A stretch of DNA of 59,568 nt from Rothia sp. (in: high G+C Gram-positive bacteria) (GCF_015265375.1 NZ_JABZXW010000005.1:1-59568), one strand, 5' to 3'; positions 32,407 through 44,294 are shown, counted from the first letter of the stretch. The notes: generated by a model not told the origin, from the sequence alone. Program-made: numbers and translations.

Positions 32407-33042
32407 ATGAGCTTCTCCAACCTTCTCCCCCGCGCCCCCTGGACCCCGCCGCATCAGCCGGCACAGCCCACCAGCCCGTATTCGAAGAGCCGCCCGTCCG
32501 CTCAGCCTGTGGTTCCGCAGCAGGTGACTCCGCTTCCCGAGCAGGGTCAGGGCACGATGGCTCTGGTGCAGAAGCGTAATAGCCCGTCGGTTTACTCGCT
32601 GTTGCCGCTGCCGCGTTACGAGCAGCATTCGGCGCAGCGTCCGCAGGTGATGAAGAAGGGCCGCCCGTTGCGTCCGGCGGATGCACTAGCTCGCCAGTTG
32701 GAGGGCCGTTGCGCGGGTGTGGCGATTGCTTACCTGGAGATTATGTCGGCTCGTCGTTCGCGTCAGCAGTTGGCGCAGTGGGTGTCTGCCGATTGTTTCC
32801 ACCGTCTGCTGCCGTTCTTCCCGAAGAACCCGCGCCAGGTGCGCCAGGAGATGCTGTTGACTCTTCCGCCGGTTCTGCTGCGGGTGCGAGCGCAGAAGGT
32901 GCACGATGAGCTCTACGAGGTGGTTGCGTTGCTGCGTTGTGCGGATAGGGTGCGTGTGGTGACCATGCAGATGCGCCTGATTCACGGCATGTGGCTGATT
33001 ACCTCCATCGAGCAGCCGCAGAGCCGGGTTGACGAAGACTAA
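32407..33042 (+). CDS. Rv3235-family protein
   Basis: Encodes 211 residues. The first 90 are Pro/Gln-rich and disordered; the C-terminal domain (about 95-205) contains LARQLEGRCAGVAIAYLEIM and ends VVTMQMRLIHGMWLITSIE, the pattern of the Rv3235 family, which in actinobacteria sits beside secA. AAAGGAG lies upstream of the ATG. Function unknown; the conserved linkage suggests a role with secretion or the envelope. Confidence 0.75.
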   Translation: MSFSNLLPRAPWTPPHQPAQPTSPYSKSRPSAQPVVPQQVTPLPEQGQGTMALVQKRNSPSVYSLLPLPRYEQHSAQRPQVMKKGRPLRPADALARQLEGRCAGVAIAYLEIMSARRSRQQLAQWVSADCFHRLLPFFPKNPRQVRQEMLLTLPPVLLRVRAQKVHDELYEVVALLRCADRVRVVTMQMRLIHGMWLITSIEQPQSRVDED

Positions 33043-33086
33043 GGCTTCCCCCGCTCTCCTCTACAAAACACACACAGACACACAGA

Positions 33087-33120
33087 GAGGGTGCGAATCC
33101 GGTCTTGGATTCGCACCCTC
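33087..33120. terminator. Bidirectional terminator between Rv3235-like gene and secA
   Basis: GAGGGTGCGAATCC pairs perfectly with GGATTCGCACCCTC around a 6-base loop, between two convergent genes. Confidence 0.85.
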
Positions 33121-33177
33121 GCTGTTGTGCTTCATGCTCTTTTCACGCTTTGCGGTGCGTCAGCTTTTACGCTGAGG

Positions 33178-35793
<2,616 letters not shown>

Positions 35794-35823
35794 TGAGCTT
35801 CTACTCCTTGCTTGTTTCGGTAC

Positions 35824-35859
35824 CCTCACCAAGGGCGCGCGAAAGTGCGCGCGGTGAGG
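35824..35859 (-). promoter_or_regulatory. GC-rich hairpin in the secA leader
   Basis: CCTCACC pairs with GGTGAGG and, inside it, GCGCGC with GCGCGC around GAAAGT. It ends about 14 bases before the secA ribosome-binding site and begins close to where transcription would start from the TACAAT element. It could shield or protect the leader. No T-run, so not a standard terminator. Confidence 0.5.
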
Positions 35860-35933
35860 CCTTCCTACATATTGTATGGCAGAGCCGCCTAATTCGCCCG
35901 TCCGAGCTCTTTTTTACGCTGTGCGCCCACGAG

Positions 35934-35949
35934 GTGACATTTGGTGACA
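35934..35949. promoter_or_regulatory. Tandem GTGACA half-sites upstream of secA
   Basis: GTGACA occurs at 35934-35939 and 35944-35949, a 10-bp period typical of OmpR-family response-regulator sites. MtrA, encoded 6 kb away, belongs to that family and uses similar GTCACA-like direct repeats in relatives. Confidence 0.35.
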
Positions 35950-36026
35950 CTCGAATCTTTCACCCTCCGGTTGAGGCGGAGCCGACCCATCCAGCGGAAG
36001 AAACGGTTGTGTGGAGGGCAAAGAAA

Positions 36027-36074
36027 ACCCGGGGGCCTGGAGAAACACGGTGTGTATTCCCAGACCGCCCGGGT
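36027..36074 (-). terminator. hpf terminator
   Basis: ACCCGGG/CCCGGGT with inner CCTGG-CCAGA pairing; on the minus strand it is followed by TTTTCTTTG. It lies about 70 bases past the hpf stop. Confidence 0.75.
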
Positions 36075-36143
36075 CTTGAGCCTGTTTGCTGAGCTATAGG
36101 CCCCAGGGGGCTTACGTCTCAGCAGTCAGCAGGTACGTTAGTT

Positions 36144-36785
36144 TTACTCGTTGTCCAGAGTAATGATGCCGTAGCTCCAACCCTTACGGCGGTATGCCGC
36201 AGCCGGTGCGCCGGTCTCGCTGTCAATGTACAGGTAGAAGTCGTGGCCGACCAGTTCCATACGGTCAACAGCTTCTGCGGGAGTCAGACGCTCGCCCTTG
36301 AAGCTCTTGTGGCGAATCTCGATGGGAGATGCGGCTTCGTCGGCGAGGGTGACCTCGCTGTTGTCGAATGCTGCTTCTTCAACCGGAACATCCGGCAACA
36401 GAATCTCGGTAATTGCTTCGGTAACCACGGGAATCGAGCCGGTAGCGTCCGCCACGGAGACGGGGTGCTTGCCACCGCGCTTGTGCAGCTTGCGGCGGTC
36501 ACGTGCACGGCGCAGACGCTCCAGGAGCTTGCCGTAGGTTTCATCGAAGACCGCGAACTTGTCGTGACCCTGGGCTTCGGAACGGAGGACAGGGCCGGTA
36601 CCAACAACGGTAATCTCAACGCGGATGGACTCGCCACCCAGGTGACCGTCCTTGCTGAACTTGACGTCGATGTCCTTCACGTTATCGCCGAGCTGCGCGA
36701 ACTTCTGAACCTTGTCGTTCACGTATTCTTCCAGGCGTTCGGTGACCTTGATATTGCGGCCGTAGATGTTGACTTCCACGATCAT
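36144..36785 (-). CDS. hpf: Long-form ribosome hibernation promoting factor
   Basis: Encodes 213 residues. The N-terminal S30AE domain (about 1-105, MIVEVNIYGRNIKVTERLEEY) binds the decoding centre of the 30S subunit, and the C-terminal dimerisation domain (about 155-210, IEIRHKSFKGERLTPAEAVD ... HDFYLYIDSETG) pairs two ribosomes into inactive 100S dimers. A variable linker joins them. Length is typical of the long form. It is followed by a terminator before secA, the order Rv3241c-Rv3240c. Confidence 0.93.
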   Translation of the reverse strand: MIVEVNIYGRNIKVTERLEEYVNDKVQKFAQLGDNVKDIDVKFSKDGHLGGESIRVEITVVGTGPVLRSEAQGHDKFAVFDETYGKLLERLRRARDRRKLHKRGGKHPVSVADATGSIPVVTEAITEILLPDVPVEEAAFDNSEVTLADEAASPIEIRHKSFKGERLTPAEAVDRMELVGHDFYLYIDSETGAPAAAYRRKGWSYGIITLDNE

Positions 36786-36994
36786 TCCCTCCAGGTTGGG
36801 GGCTTATACCGCGTCCGGTTGGACCCGGTACGGGGGTTCGACTCCAATGCCGTTCCCTTGTATTTATTTTAGTACGAAACATGGTTTATATCACTAGATA
36901 TGACAAATATTTAGCCCAAATAATAGCTATTCGTCGGTCTGTGAACTTTAACAGCTAAACATCGTGTATCTCTTGCAACTAACTACAGGAAACG

Positions 36995-37906
36995 CTATGT
37001 CTGAGCTTTTTTCGGTACCGCCGCCACAGCGCACACACCCAGCACCCGCGAACCCGCCTCCTGCAGCACGCGCACCATCTCGGAGGCAGTCGCACCGGTC
37101 GTCACCACGTCATCACAGATAATGCTCACCCGACCCGCGCACAGGGCAGGTTCCATGACGCGCAAGGCACCGTGCATCCGCTCGGCACGACCCACAGCGC
37201 CCAGGCCCTTCTGCTCGTTCTGCGCACCGGAAATCGCATCAGAAATAATGGAGGCGCCGCTCCCCCGCCGCGTGCGAGGAGCGTACCCGATAACGTCCAC
37301 AGCGCGCACCCGCACCGAGGCGGGCAAACGCCGGTTGAGCTGACGCACCGCCTCCTGCACCAAAAGATTCGCCGGCGCATAGCCGCGGCGGCGCACACTC
37401 TGCGCAGACGACGGTGCCGGGACCAGCAGAACCTCAACAGGCTCAGAAGAACCGGGTTCAGCCTGAAGCTCCTCCCGGTGAGTGCGCAGAAGCTCATACA
37501 CGCTACGCGCCAAGCCCTCGCCCAGCAGGGGCAGCAAATCAGTACGACCGGCGTTCTTCAACGCCAGCAGCGCACGCGGCATGATCCCCTCATAACGGGA
37601 TGCCGCACGCACTTCAGGGGCACCTCCGCCAGTAGCGCAGTCGCCAGAAGACAGAGGCTGCAGAACCTGTACTTGTTCCACACGAGCCAACGCCGAATGC
37701 AGCTGCGGCAGACACGCCTCACACAGCGGCGAACCTGCACCATAGGCAACCGGCACCGCACAACACGGGCAGGTACGCGGCATCAGAACCTCACCCAAAG
37801 ACCCGCCGGCGCTCTTGAGAGCGCCCGCAAGCCCGGTCAGAGACTTGCTCAGGGACCCGTTCACGGGCTCGTTCAAACCACGCTGTCCTGAACTCACCGA
37901 AAGCAA
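36995..37906 (-). CDS. comF: ComF family phosphoribosyltransferase-like protein
   Basis: Encodes 303 residues. An N-terminal four-Cys zinc ribbon (CPCCAVPVAYGAGSPLCEAC, about 45-65) and a PRTase fold with the PRPP loop VSIICDDVVTTGATASEM near the C-terminus (about 263-281) mark the family. ComF is needed for DNA uptake in naturally competent bacteria, though most relatives have unknown roles. It starts 31 bases after lpqB and probably belongs to the mtrA-mtrB-lpqB operon. The window also has a Tad pilus but no comEA/comEC. Confidence 0.85.
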   Translation of the reverse strand: MLSVSSGQRGLNEPVNGSLSKSLTGLAGALKSAGGSLGEVLMPRTCPCCAVPVAYGAGSPLCEACLPQLHSALARVEQVQVLQPLSSGDCATGGGAPEVRAASRYEGIMPRALLALKNAGRTDLLPLLGEGLARSVYELLRTHREELQAEPGSSEPVEVLLVPAPSSAQSVRRRGYAPANLLVQEAVRQLNRRLPASVRVRAVDVIGYAPRTRRGSGASIISDAISGAQNEQKGLGAVGRAERMHGALRVMEPALCAGRVSIICDDVVTTGATASEMVRVLQEAGSRVLGVCAVAAVPKKAQT

Positions 37907-37937
37907 CCTTTCCGCGCGCTATACCCGGTGCCCGAGG

Positions 37938-39644
37938 CTAACCGGCGTAACTAATCTCGTGCAGGGTCGTATCCAGACGGATCCAGCCGCGCTCCTCCAT
38001 CAGGTAGCACGAACCGTCAGAACGGTGGGCAATAATGTTCGACGTATTATCCGCCGTCGAAATGGTCATCACACCATCCAGACGGTCCAGCTTCGTCTCT
38101 TCACCGCTGAGGGAAATCACCTCAGACTCACCGTTCTTCACGTTCACCACCACGACGCTCTGGTCGCCAGCCCAGCGGGCATTACGCGGAGTCACCGAAG
38201 AGCTCAGACGCACCATCTCCGTCAGGCGCAGAGGCTTGCCGGCATCATCACGCACAATACCGGAAATAATCACAGCCGACGCGCCCTCAGTAGACGCCAC
38301 AATCGCCATGCGCGCACCATCGTGAGAGACGTTCACGCTCGTAAAGCTCAAATTACGCTGCCACGACAGACCAATATCCACGCCGCGCTCGCGCTCATTC
38401 GCGTCCTCAGAGTCCGGCTTGAACGCACGCACAACGCCCGTACCATCGGCAGCCCACACCCAACCGTACGCGTCAAAACTGGGGGCAGTCAGCGCGGTAC
38501 TCTGCCACACGCGGCGGGCAGTACCCTGATACACCGTGTACAGGCTCGCGGCATCATTCGCCAAGCAGGCGTAAACATCCGCAGTGTAGCCCATCGCCGG
38601 GGAGCTCAACTGGCTCACGCCACGCAGAAGCAGCTGCTCGCCCGCATTGCTCATATAATCATCACGCGCCACCATCTGGCCGTTCGAATTAATAGCAACC
38701 GTGCGGGCAGGAACACCCGGGTTCAGCTTCACCGCAGAGAAGCCACTCGGCGCGTTCTCAGGAATCAGAGTGCCGTTATAGAAAACCTCAGTCTTGCCCA
38801 GACCCGAGAAGTTCTCCAAGCCGTGCATAATCTGCTCACGCACACGCGCCAAACGGTTATCGTCCAGGTGCTCACCCGAGAGGCGAACCAGCACATCCTG
38901 GTTATCGCTCATGGTCGCTGTCTCAAGGCTCATCGACTCGTTCAACGCCGAGAACGCAACATCCTTCAGGTAGGAGGCGGGGCCAGCCATCAGCGTACGC
39001 ACCAGCAACTCAAAATAGCGGTCCGTATGCGGGAACCAACGAATATCCGGCACAGCATAACGGAACGCACGATCGTAGAAGTACAGGCGGCACGGGCTAA
39101 ACACGCGCTCAAACTCGGCACCATCCAGCCACAGACCATCCGGGCAGGAGCTAATACGCCACTGGTTATCTTCCATAACCATGGTGAAGTCCTGAGTCTC
39201 AGTCTGAGCCTCAGGGAAGGTGCTCGTAATACCCTGACTATTTACAGTCGCCGTCTGCTGGAAACGCACATGGTAGGTACCCTCGGCAGCTCCACTATCG
39301 TCACTGCGAGGCTGCACCGTATTACGGTACACGCGAGTCGTGCCCATAGGATTCCAACGGCGCGCAAAAGAAGAACTCAAATACTGGCGCGCCACAGCAT
39401 AATTCTCGATGCTATCCACACCAGCACGCACGAAGCCCTCAATAATCGCCTCGGGGGTAGCACCCGCCAGCGGTCCCGGCGCACGCGCCGGAGAAGTATT
39501 CACGCTCTTCACATCCAGACCGCTGCTGTGCTGAGTCACTCGATCATTCGAAGGAAGACCCGCGCAAGAGCTCACGAGCGTCGCCAAAGACACCGCACCC
39601 CAAGACAGCGCGGCGCGTCGAGAAACAATAGCCCTGTGAGCCAT
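37938..39644 (-). CDS. lpqB: Lipoprotein LpqB (MtrAB accessory)
   Basis: Encodes 568 residues. The signal peptide has the lipobox LVSSCAG with lipidated Cys about residue 27, preceded by SRRAALSW, which resembles a Tat twin-arginine motif. A GerMN domain (about 60-260) and a beta-propeller-like LpqB domain follow. LpqB binds the outer part of the sensor kinase MtrB and tunes MtrA activity. It lies between mtrB and comF as in other actinobacteria. ATG at 39644. Confidence 0.93.
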   Translation of the reverse strand: MAHRAIVSRRAALSWGAVSLATLVSSCAGLPSNDRVTQHSSGLDVKSVNTSPARAPGPLAGATPEAIIEGFVRAGVDSIENYAVARQYLSSSFARRWNPMGTTRVYRNTVQPRSDDSGAAEGTYHVRFQQTATVNSQGITSTFPEAQTETQDFTMVMEDNQWRISSCPDGLWLDGAEFERVFSPCRLYFYDRAFRYAVPDIRWFPHTDRYFELLVRTLMAGPASYLKDVAFSALNESMSLETATMSDNQDVLVRLSGEHLDDNRLARVREQIMHGLENFSGLGKTEVFYNGTLIPENAPSGFSAVKLNPGVPARTVAINSNGQMVARDDYMSNAGEQLLLRGVSQLSSPAMGYTADVYACLANDAASLYTVYQGTARRVWQSTALTAPSFDAYGWVWAADGTGVVRAFKPDSEDANERERGVDIGLSWQRNLSFTSVNVSHDGARMAIVASTEGASAVIISGIVRDDAGKPLRLTEMVRLSSSVTPRNARWAGDQSVVVVNVKNGESEVISLSGEETKLDRLDGVMTISTADNTSNIIAHRSDGSCYLMEERGWIRLDTTLHEISYAG

Positions 39645-39902
39645 GGAGGTCTTAACCTTCCTCTACGAACAAAGACAAACAATCACCAACTACCGTTGCA
39701 GGCCATCGCAACATGGTGAAAAGATAACCACGACGAAATAGCAACACCGTGAAAACATATCTGCATTGATTGTACTGGGTGAACAGTGCAAATACGCAAG
39801 GATAAGCGCAAATACAATCACGCCCATCCCAATCCTCGGCCCCAATCTCCCGCTCTATGACAGATGCCTTAGGCAGGAACCGGAGCCCTCTCCTACCGAC
39901 CT

Positions 39903-41657
39903 TTAGAGGGCATCCTCAATATTCGTTCGAGGAGCAATATTGGGCAGCGTATCCTTCGCGGTTGCCGAACGATGCGCACTCGCCTCAGGCTCACCCGTCA
40001 CCAAAACCGGCGACTCACCCAAAGGCGCACCGTGAATTAGCGGCAGGTTTATCGTGAAGCAGGCACCGCGGCCCTTCTCGCCCCACGCCTCAATCGTGCC
40101 GCCGTGCAGACGCACATCCTCAGCAGCAATCGACAGACCCAGACCCGTACCGCCCAGGGTGCGCTTACGCGAAGTATCAGCACGCCAGAAACGGTTGAAC
40201 ACCTGAACAGCCTCATCCTCAGACAGACCGATACCGTGGTCACGCACCGCAACACCCAGGTTCGTGGCATTCGCACCCACGTACACGTCAATCGGGCGGG
40301 ACTCGCCGTGCTCAATCGCGTTGTACAGCAGGTTACGGAGCACACGCTCAATACGCACGCGGTCCATATCCACCATGATGCTCTCATGGCTCGTATGCAC
40401 GTTCAGCTTAGTATTCGTGCGCTCCAGGTGCGGCAGAGCCTCCTGCAGAATATTCGACAGCACACGCATGAAGTCTTCAGTGTCGATGGTCAGCATTGCG
40501 CTACCGGCATCGAAACGAGAAATCTCCAGCAGGTCAGAAAGCATCGACTGGAAACGATCCACCTGATCGTGCAGAAGCTCCACGGTGCGGCTCTGCGTGC
40601 GCTCCATCTCGTCACGCGTATCGTACAGAAGCTCAGTACCCAAACGCACCGTCGACAGCGGAGTACGCAACTCATGCGACACGTCAGACACAAAGCGCTG
40701 CTGCAGAGTCGACAGGCGCTCCAGCTGAACAATTTTCTCCTGCAGCGAGTCAGCCATCAGGTTGAAGGAATAGCCCAGACGCGCCGCCTGATGCTCACCG
40801 TGTACAGACACACGCTGATCCAGGTCGCCAGCAGCCAGCTTCTCCGCAGTAATAGCGGTCTGCGTAATCGGGCGGACCACAAAACGAGTCACAATCCACA
40901 CCACAGAAAGCACCACAGCAAGCAGCGCGCAGAAACCACCAAAAAGAACAAAGTTAATATGCGCAATCGTGGCGGAAGAATCCGTCATATCGTACACAAG
41001 GAACAAACCGTAATTAGGGTTCTGAGAAATAGAAATATGTGTACCAACAATAAGCACCGGATAGGTACGCTCACGATTATTTTCGACAGTAGTCACCGTA
41101 GACGTCTGCCAGAAAATACCATCTTTATCGCGAACAGTTTGTTTGAAATCATTCGGAATACTCGAAGAATTCAAAGAATTATTACTGCTCTGCTCAGGAA
41201 TAAAACCCTGCTTACCTTGACCTTCCAAAGGCACAAGAATCCAATTGCGCTTACCCGAACTACCCGCATCCAGCACGGTCAGGGTACGGCTCACATTACG
41301 GCGAATTTCGCTGTCACTACGGGCCTCAGAGGAGTCCAGCACGCTCTGAACGTTACGGAAACCACTCTCCGATTCCGCCAGCGCCTGACCCTTCTGATTC
41401 TCAAAAAGACTCGTCGCAATCTGGCTCGACAAGGACCAACCCACCATCAAGAAGCTCAGGAACATCATGATGCCCGCAGTACCCAAGGCACGGAACTGCA
41501 GAGATTCCTTCCACAGACGCTGAGCGCGCTGCATCAGGCTCCTACTACTCTGCTTTTTCGCCTTACGCGGCTTGGAAGTGCGGGTACGCGAAGAGGCGGA
41601 GGCTACCGCCTCCGCCGTCAAAGCGCCGTGCTCATGGCTCGACTTCGCAACAGACAA
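39903..41657 (-). CDS. mtrB: Sensor histidine kinase MtrB
   Basis: Encodes about 584 residues. Two membrane helices (about 56-84 and 235-262) flank an outer sensor domain; HAMP, HisKA (QQRFVSDVSHELRTPLSTVR) and HATPase (NLLYNAIEHGE, GIGLSEDE, GTGLGLSIA) follow. MtrB phosphorylates MtrA to coordinate cell division and wall metabolism. The start is uncertain: TTG at 41657 with AAGGGAT 9 bases upstream is the best candidate. It follows mtrA by 34 bases. Confidence 0.93.
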   Translation of the reverse strand: MSVAKSSHEHGALTAEAVASASSRTRTSKPRKAKKQSSRSLMQRAQRLWKESLQFRALGTAGIMMFLSFLMVGWSLSSQIATSLFENQKGQALAESESGFRNVQSVLDSSEARSDSEIRRNVSRTLTVLDAGSSGKRNWILVPLEGQGKQGFIPEQSSNNSLNSSSIPNDFKQTVRDKDGIFWQTSTVTTVENNRERTYPVLIVGTHISISQNPNYGLFLVYDMTDSSATIAHINFVLFGGFCALLAVVLSVVWIVTRFVVRPITQTAITAEKLAAGDLDQRVSVHGEHQAARLGYSFNLMADSLQEKIVQLERLSTLQQRFVSDVSHELRTPLSTVRLGTELLYDTRDEMERTQSRTVELLHDQVDRFQSMLSDLLEISRFDAGSAMLTIDTEDFMRVLSNILQEALPHLERTNTKLNVHTSHESIMVDMDRVRIERVLRNLLYNAIEHGESRPIDVYVGANATNLGVAVRDHGIGLSEDEAVQVFNRFWRADTSRKRTLGGTGLGLSIAAEDVRLHGGTIEAWGEKGRGACFTINLPLIHGAPLGESPVLVTGEPEASAHRSATAKDTLPNIAPRTNIEDAL

Positions 41658-41691
41658 TCAGGTTATCCCTTCGCCTATGAATAGGTTCCGA

Positions 41692-42393
41692 TTAGCTACC
41701 GGAAGATCCCACCAGCTCGGTCGGAATCTTATAGCCAACGCCACGAACCGTCTGAATAAAACGATCCGCACCCAGCTCATCAAACTTAGCGCGCAAACGC
41801 TGGACGTGCACGTTTACCAGCGAATCGCTCACATCAGTGTAACCCCAGACCATGTCCAGCAGTTCCTGACGGCTCAAGGCCTGACCCGGGTGACGCACCA
41901 GCGCAGCCAACAGGTCAAACTCCAGAGGAGTCATCGGAACCTCAGTACTGTGGTACTTGACGGTACGACCGTCCATATCCATGACAATATCGCCAATAGA
42001 CACCACCAGCTGGCGGCTCTCACGCGGACGCAAACGAGTACGAATACGCGCCAACAATTCAGCGTGCTTAAAAGGCTTCGCAATGTAATCATCAGCGCCA
42101 GCCTCAAGACCCTTAACAACATCTTCAGTGTCGCTTTTAGCGGTCAACATAATAATCGGCACATTAGAAGAACGACGAATTTGCTGGCACACTTCAATAC
42201 CGTTCATGCCAGGAAGCATCAAATCCAAAAGCACCAAATCGGGAGTGGAACGCATAAAAGTTTCAAAAGCGCGTGCACCATTTTCACAGAAAACAGCGTT
42301 AAAGCCCTCTTGCGCGAGCACGAGGCCAATCATTTCCGCCAGAGCATCATCGTCATCAACCACCAAAATGGTGTGTGCATCGCTTGCGCTCAC
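41692..42393 (-). CDS. mtrA: Response regulator MtrA
   Basis: Encodes 233 residues of the OmpR family. Receiver domain with acidic pocket VVDDDDA (about 11-17), phosphoacceptor Asp57 in LVLLDLMLPG, Thr84 in MLTAK and Lys106 in AKPF; the C-terminal winged helix ends SLVNVHVQRLRAKFDE ... TVRGVGYKI. GTG at 42393 has GGGAGG four bases upstream. It heads the mtrA-mtrB-lpqB-comF operon. The 55-base gap upstream is AT-rich and contains a short dyad (GATTA-GA-TAATC). Confidence 0.95.
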   Translation of the reverse strand: MSASDAHTILVVDDDDALAEMIGLVLAQEGFNAVFCENGARAFETFMRSTPDLVLLDLMLPGMNGIEVCQQIRRSSNVPIIMLTAKSDTEDVVKGLEAGADDYIAKPFKHAELLARIRTRLRPRESRQLVVSIGDIVMDMDGRTVKYHSTEVPMTPLEFDLLAALVRHPGQALSRQELLDMVWGYTDVSDSLVNVHVQRLRAKFDELGADRFIQTVRGVGYKIPTELVGSSGS

Positions 42394-42448
42394 AGTACCT
42401 CCCTAAAGAATTGTCGTAAATACTTACATAAAAATGCTGATTATCTAA

Positions 42449-43753
42449 TCATACCGCGCACTCAGCCAATGCACGGGCACACTCTGTCACACGAGCCAGG
42501 GAAGCTGTGGCATCCAGCACACTCACCGTACCCGAAGCCGCCCCAGCAGACGCGGAACCGCCCTGAATACGCTCATCAGGCATCAAACCCACCGCGCTCA
42601 GCTGAGCAGATTCAAGACCAACCTCACGCCACAGGCTGTACAGGCGACGAACCTGATCAGGTACCCGCACAGAGGTCACCACCGGAAGCCACAGCTGAGC
42701 ATTCGCCTCCAGAAGCTGCGCCACGGGCTCCCATGAACGCGGGTCGCTCAGCGGCGGAACATGCAGCGTGCCAGGCCCCTTCGGGCGGGCGCGATCAGGA
42801 TGCAACAGCAAAGCGCAGGGGGCGGCGCCCTCAACCTGCATCGCCTTCACCAGCGCCAAAGCATCAAGGGTAGGACGCGCCTGGCTCAGCAACTTCAGCT
42901 CCTGCACCGGCTTGAGCGCGGTGCCGTCCACATCAAGGATGAGCTGCAGGTTCAGCTCCGCGAAACGCTCCGCCACACGGCGGTACACCTGCTGATAGTA
43001 GTGAGGCTGCAACGCCGACAGGGAGCGGAAACCGCTCACGGTAGGGATAGAGCCCTCCAGCAGACGCTGAAACTCCGATTCATTCAGCTGTACGGCAATC
43101 AGTGCCCGCGGAGCCTGCAGAGCCTCGCGCAGAGACTCCACCCAGCGCTCCAGACCCTCCAGGAACGACTCCAGCAGGTCGCGGCTCGCCCCGGCATCGC
43201 TGATAGCACGCTCACCGCCGGGCAGGTAGATGCTCGCGGCAAGGGTCAGCGGGCCGACCAGCTGAATCTTATACACCGGGGCGGTGTCCTGTCCGGAGCC
43301 AAAACGTTTCTTCTGCGCGCCCACGCGATCAGCGAGAAGGTTAATATCCGAGAGCAGACGATCCTGTGCCAGGGCAGACTCGCGCGCTCCCCTGCCGCCG
43401 CTATGCACCATGCGCCAACCAAACGAGGCACCGTCAAAGGCGAGCCCCTCGCACACCGCCAGGGTGCGCGCCAGAGGAGTACTCCGCCAGCCCCGTGCCG
43501 GTAGATGCGGCAAGAACGGCAGGTGTGGAGAACCCAGCTCGCCCTCTACTCGGGCCATCGCTTCGCCCAAATCGTCACCGGGAAAATCGCCCAGGCCGCT
43601 AGCACGCACCAGCGGACGCTCAGTGGCGAGCGCGGCGAGGTCCTGTTCGGTCAGCTCGTCCCCCTCGGGGGCGCGGTACTCACCGGGCAGGAGCAGGCGC
43701 TCCGGCATCGGTTCGGTGCGGGCGTTCTGGCGGTTGGAAGATTGAGCGGGCAT
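42449..43753 (-). CDS. MetE-like (cobalamin-independent methionine synthase C-terminal fold) protein
   Basis: Encodes 434 residues resembling the C-terminal barrel of MetE as in the Rv3015c family (PVYKIQLVGPLTLAASIYLPGG, a QLNESEF segment, LILDVDGTAL). MetE needs a HxC ... Glu ... Cys zinc site. I find no HxC motif, and its cysteines lie in unrelated places, so methionine synthesis is doubtful. It lies downstream of chorismate mutase and mnmA and runs into mtrA with 55 bases between. Start at 43753 lacks a strong ribosome-binding site; ATG at 43708 is an alternative. Confidence 0.75.
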   Translation of the reverse strand: MPAQSSNRQNARTEPMPERLLLPGEYRAPEGDELTEQDLAALATERPLVRASGLGDFPGDDLGEAMARVEGELGSPHLPFLPHLPARGWRSTPLARTLAVCEGLAFDGASFGWRMVHSGGRGARESALAQDRLLSDINLLADRVGAQKKRFGSGQDTAPVYKIQLVGPLTLAASIYLPGGERAISDAGASRDLLESFLEGLERWVESLREALQAPRALIAVQLNESEFQRLLEGSIPTVSGFRSLSALQPHYYQQVYRRVAERFAELNLQLILDVDGTALKPVQELKLLSQARPTLDALALVKAMQVEGAAPCALLLHPDRARPKGPGTLHVPPLSDPRSWEPVAQLLEANAQLWLPVVTSVRVPDQVRRLYSLWREVGLESAQLSAVGLMPDERIQGGSASAGAASGTVSVLDATASLARVTECARALAECAV

Positions 43754-43820
43754 AGGGGTTTATCCAGAGGAATCAGATGGCGTACAGGTTCAAACGCAAT
43801 GATGCGAAAGTAGCGCGGTA

Positions 43821-44219
43821 CTAGTCTTCGGGCTTCTCGGCTTCAGTTGCCTCGCCGTCCTGTTCGGCGCGCTCGTTTGCGATGCGCACGTGGTGGCGAA
43901 TCACCTCAGAAATAATGAAGTTCAGGAACTTCTCCGCGAACTCCGGGTCCAGGCTGGATTCCTTCGCCATGGCACGCAGGCGAGCGATCTGTGCCTCTTC
44001 ACGGCCGGGGTCACCGGCGGGCAGGTTGTGCTTCGCCTTCAGGATGCCCACGCGCTTGGTCGCCTGAAAACGCTCCGCGAGGATGTGCACCAGCGCTGCG
44101 TCGAAGTTGTCGATGGAGCGGCGCATGGCGAAGAGCTCCTCGTAGACCTCCGGTGCGACTTCATCGCCCATGGAGGTGGCGTGGGGGTCAAATTCGCAGG
44201 ACGTGTTCTCGGCGGTCAT
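43821..44219 (-). CDS. Chorismate mutase (AroQ class)
   Basis: Encodes 132 residues of the all-helical AroQ fold, which turns chorismate into prephenate for Phe and Tyr synthesis. Key blocks are LFAMRRSIDNFDAALVHILA and RFQATKRVGILKAKHNLPAGDPGRE, holding the active-site Arg/Lys residues, then a C-terminal helix with IISEVIRHH. GAGGAG lies six bases upstream of the ATG. It stands between mnmA and the MetE-like gene, 75 bases after mnmA. Confidence 0.88.
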   Translation of the reverse strand: MTAENTSCEFDPHATSMGDEVAPEVYEELFAMRRSIDNFDAALVHILAERFQATKRVGILKAKHNLPAGDPGREEAQIARLRAMAKESSLDPEFAEKFLNFIISEVIRHHVRIANERAEQDGEATEAEKPED

Positions 44220-44294
44220 CGGTTTCTCCTCGGATCAAATATGGTCTTCTATGCGGTGCGGCTGCGGTGTGGTTGGGGCAAGCCGCGGGGGTGT

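Larger units (their letters stand above)
35794..36143. other. secA leader and hpf downstream region
   Basis: About 350 bases. From left: secA ribosome-binding site, a leader hairpin (35824-35859), a TACAAT on the minus strand (35871-35876) as -10 candidate for secA, two GTGACA half-sites (35934-35949) and the hpf terminator (36027-36074). No gene seen. Confidence 0.5.
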
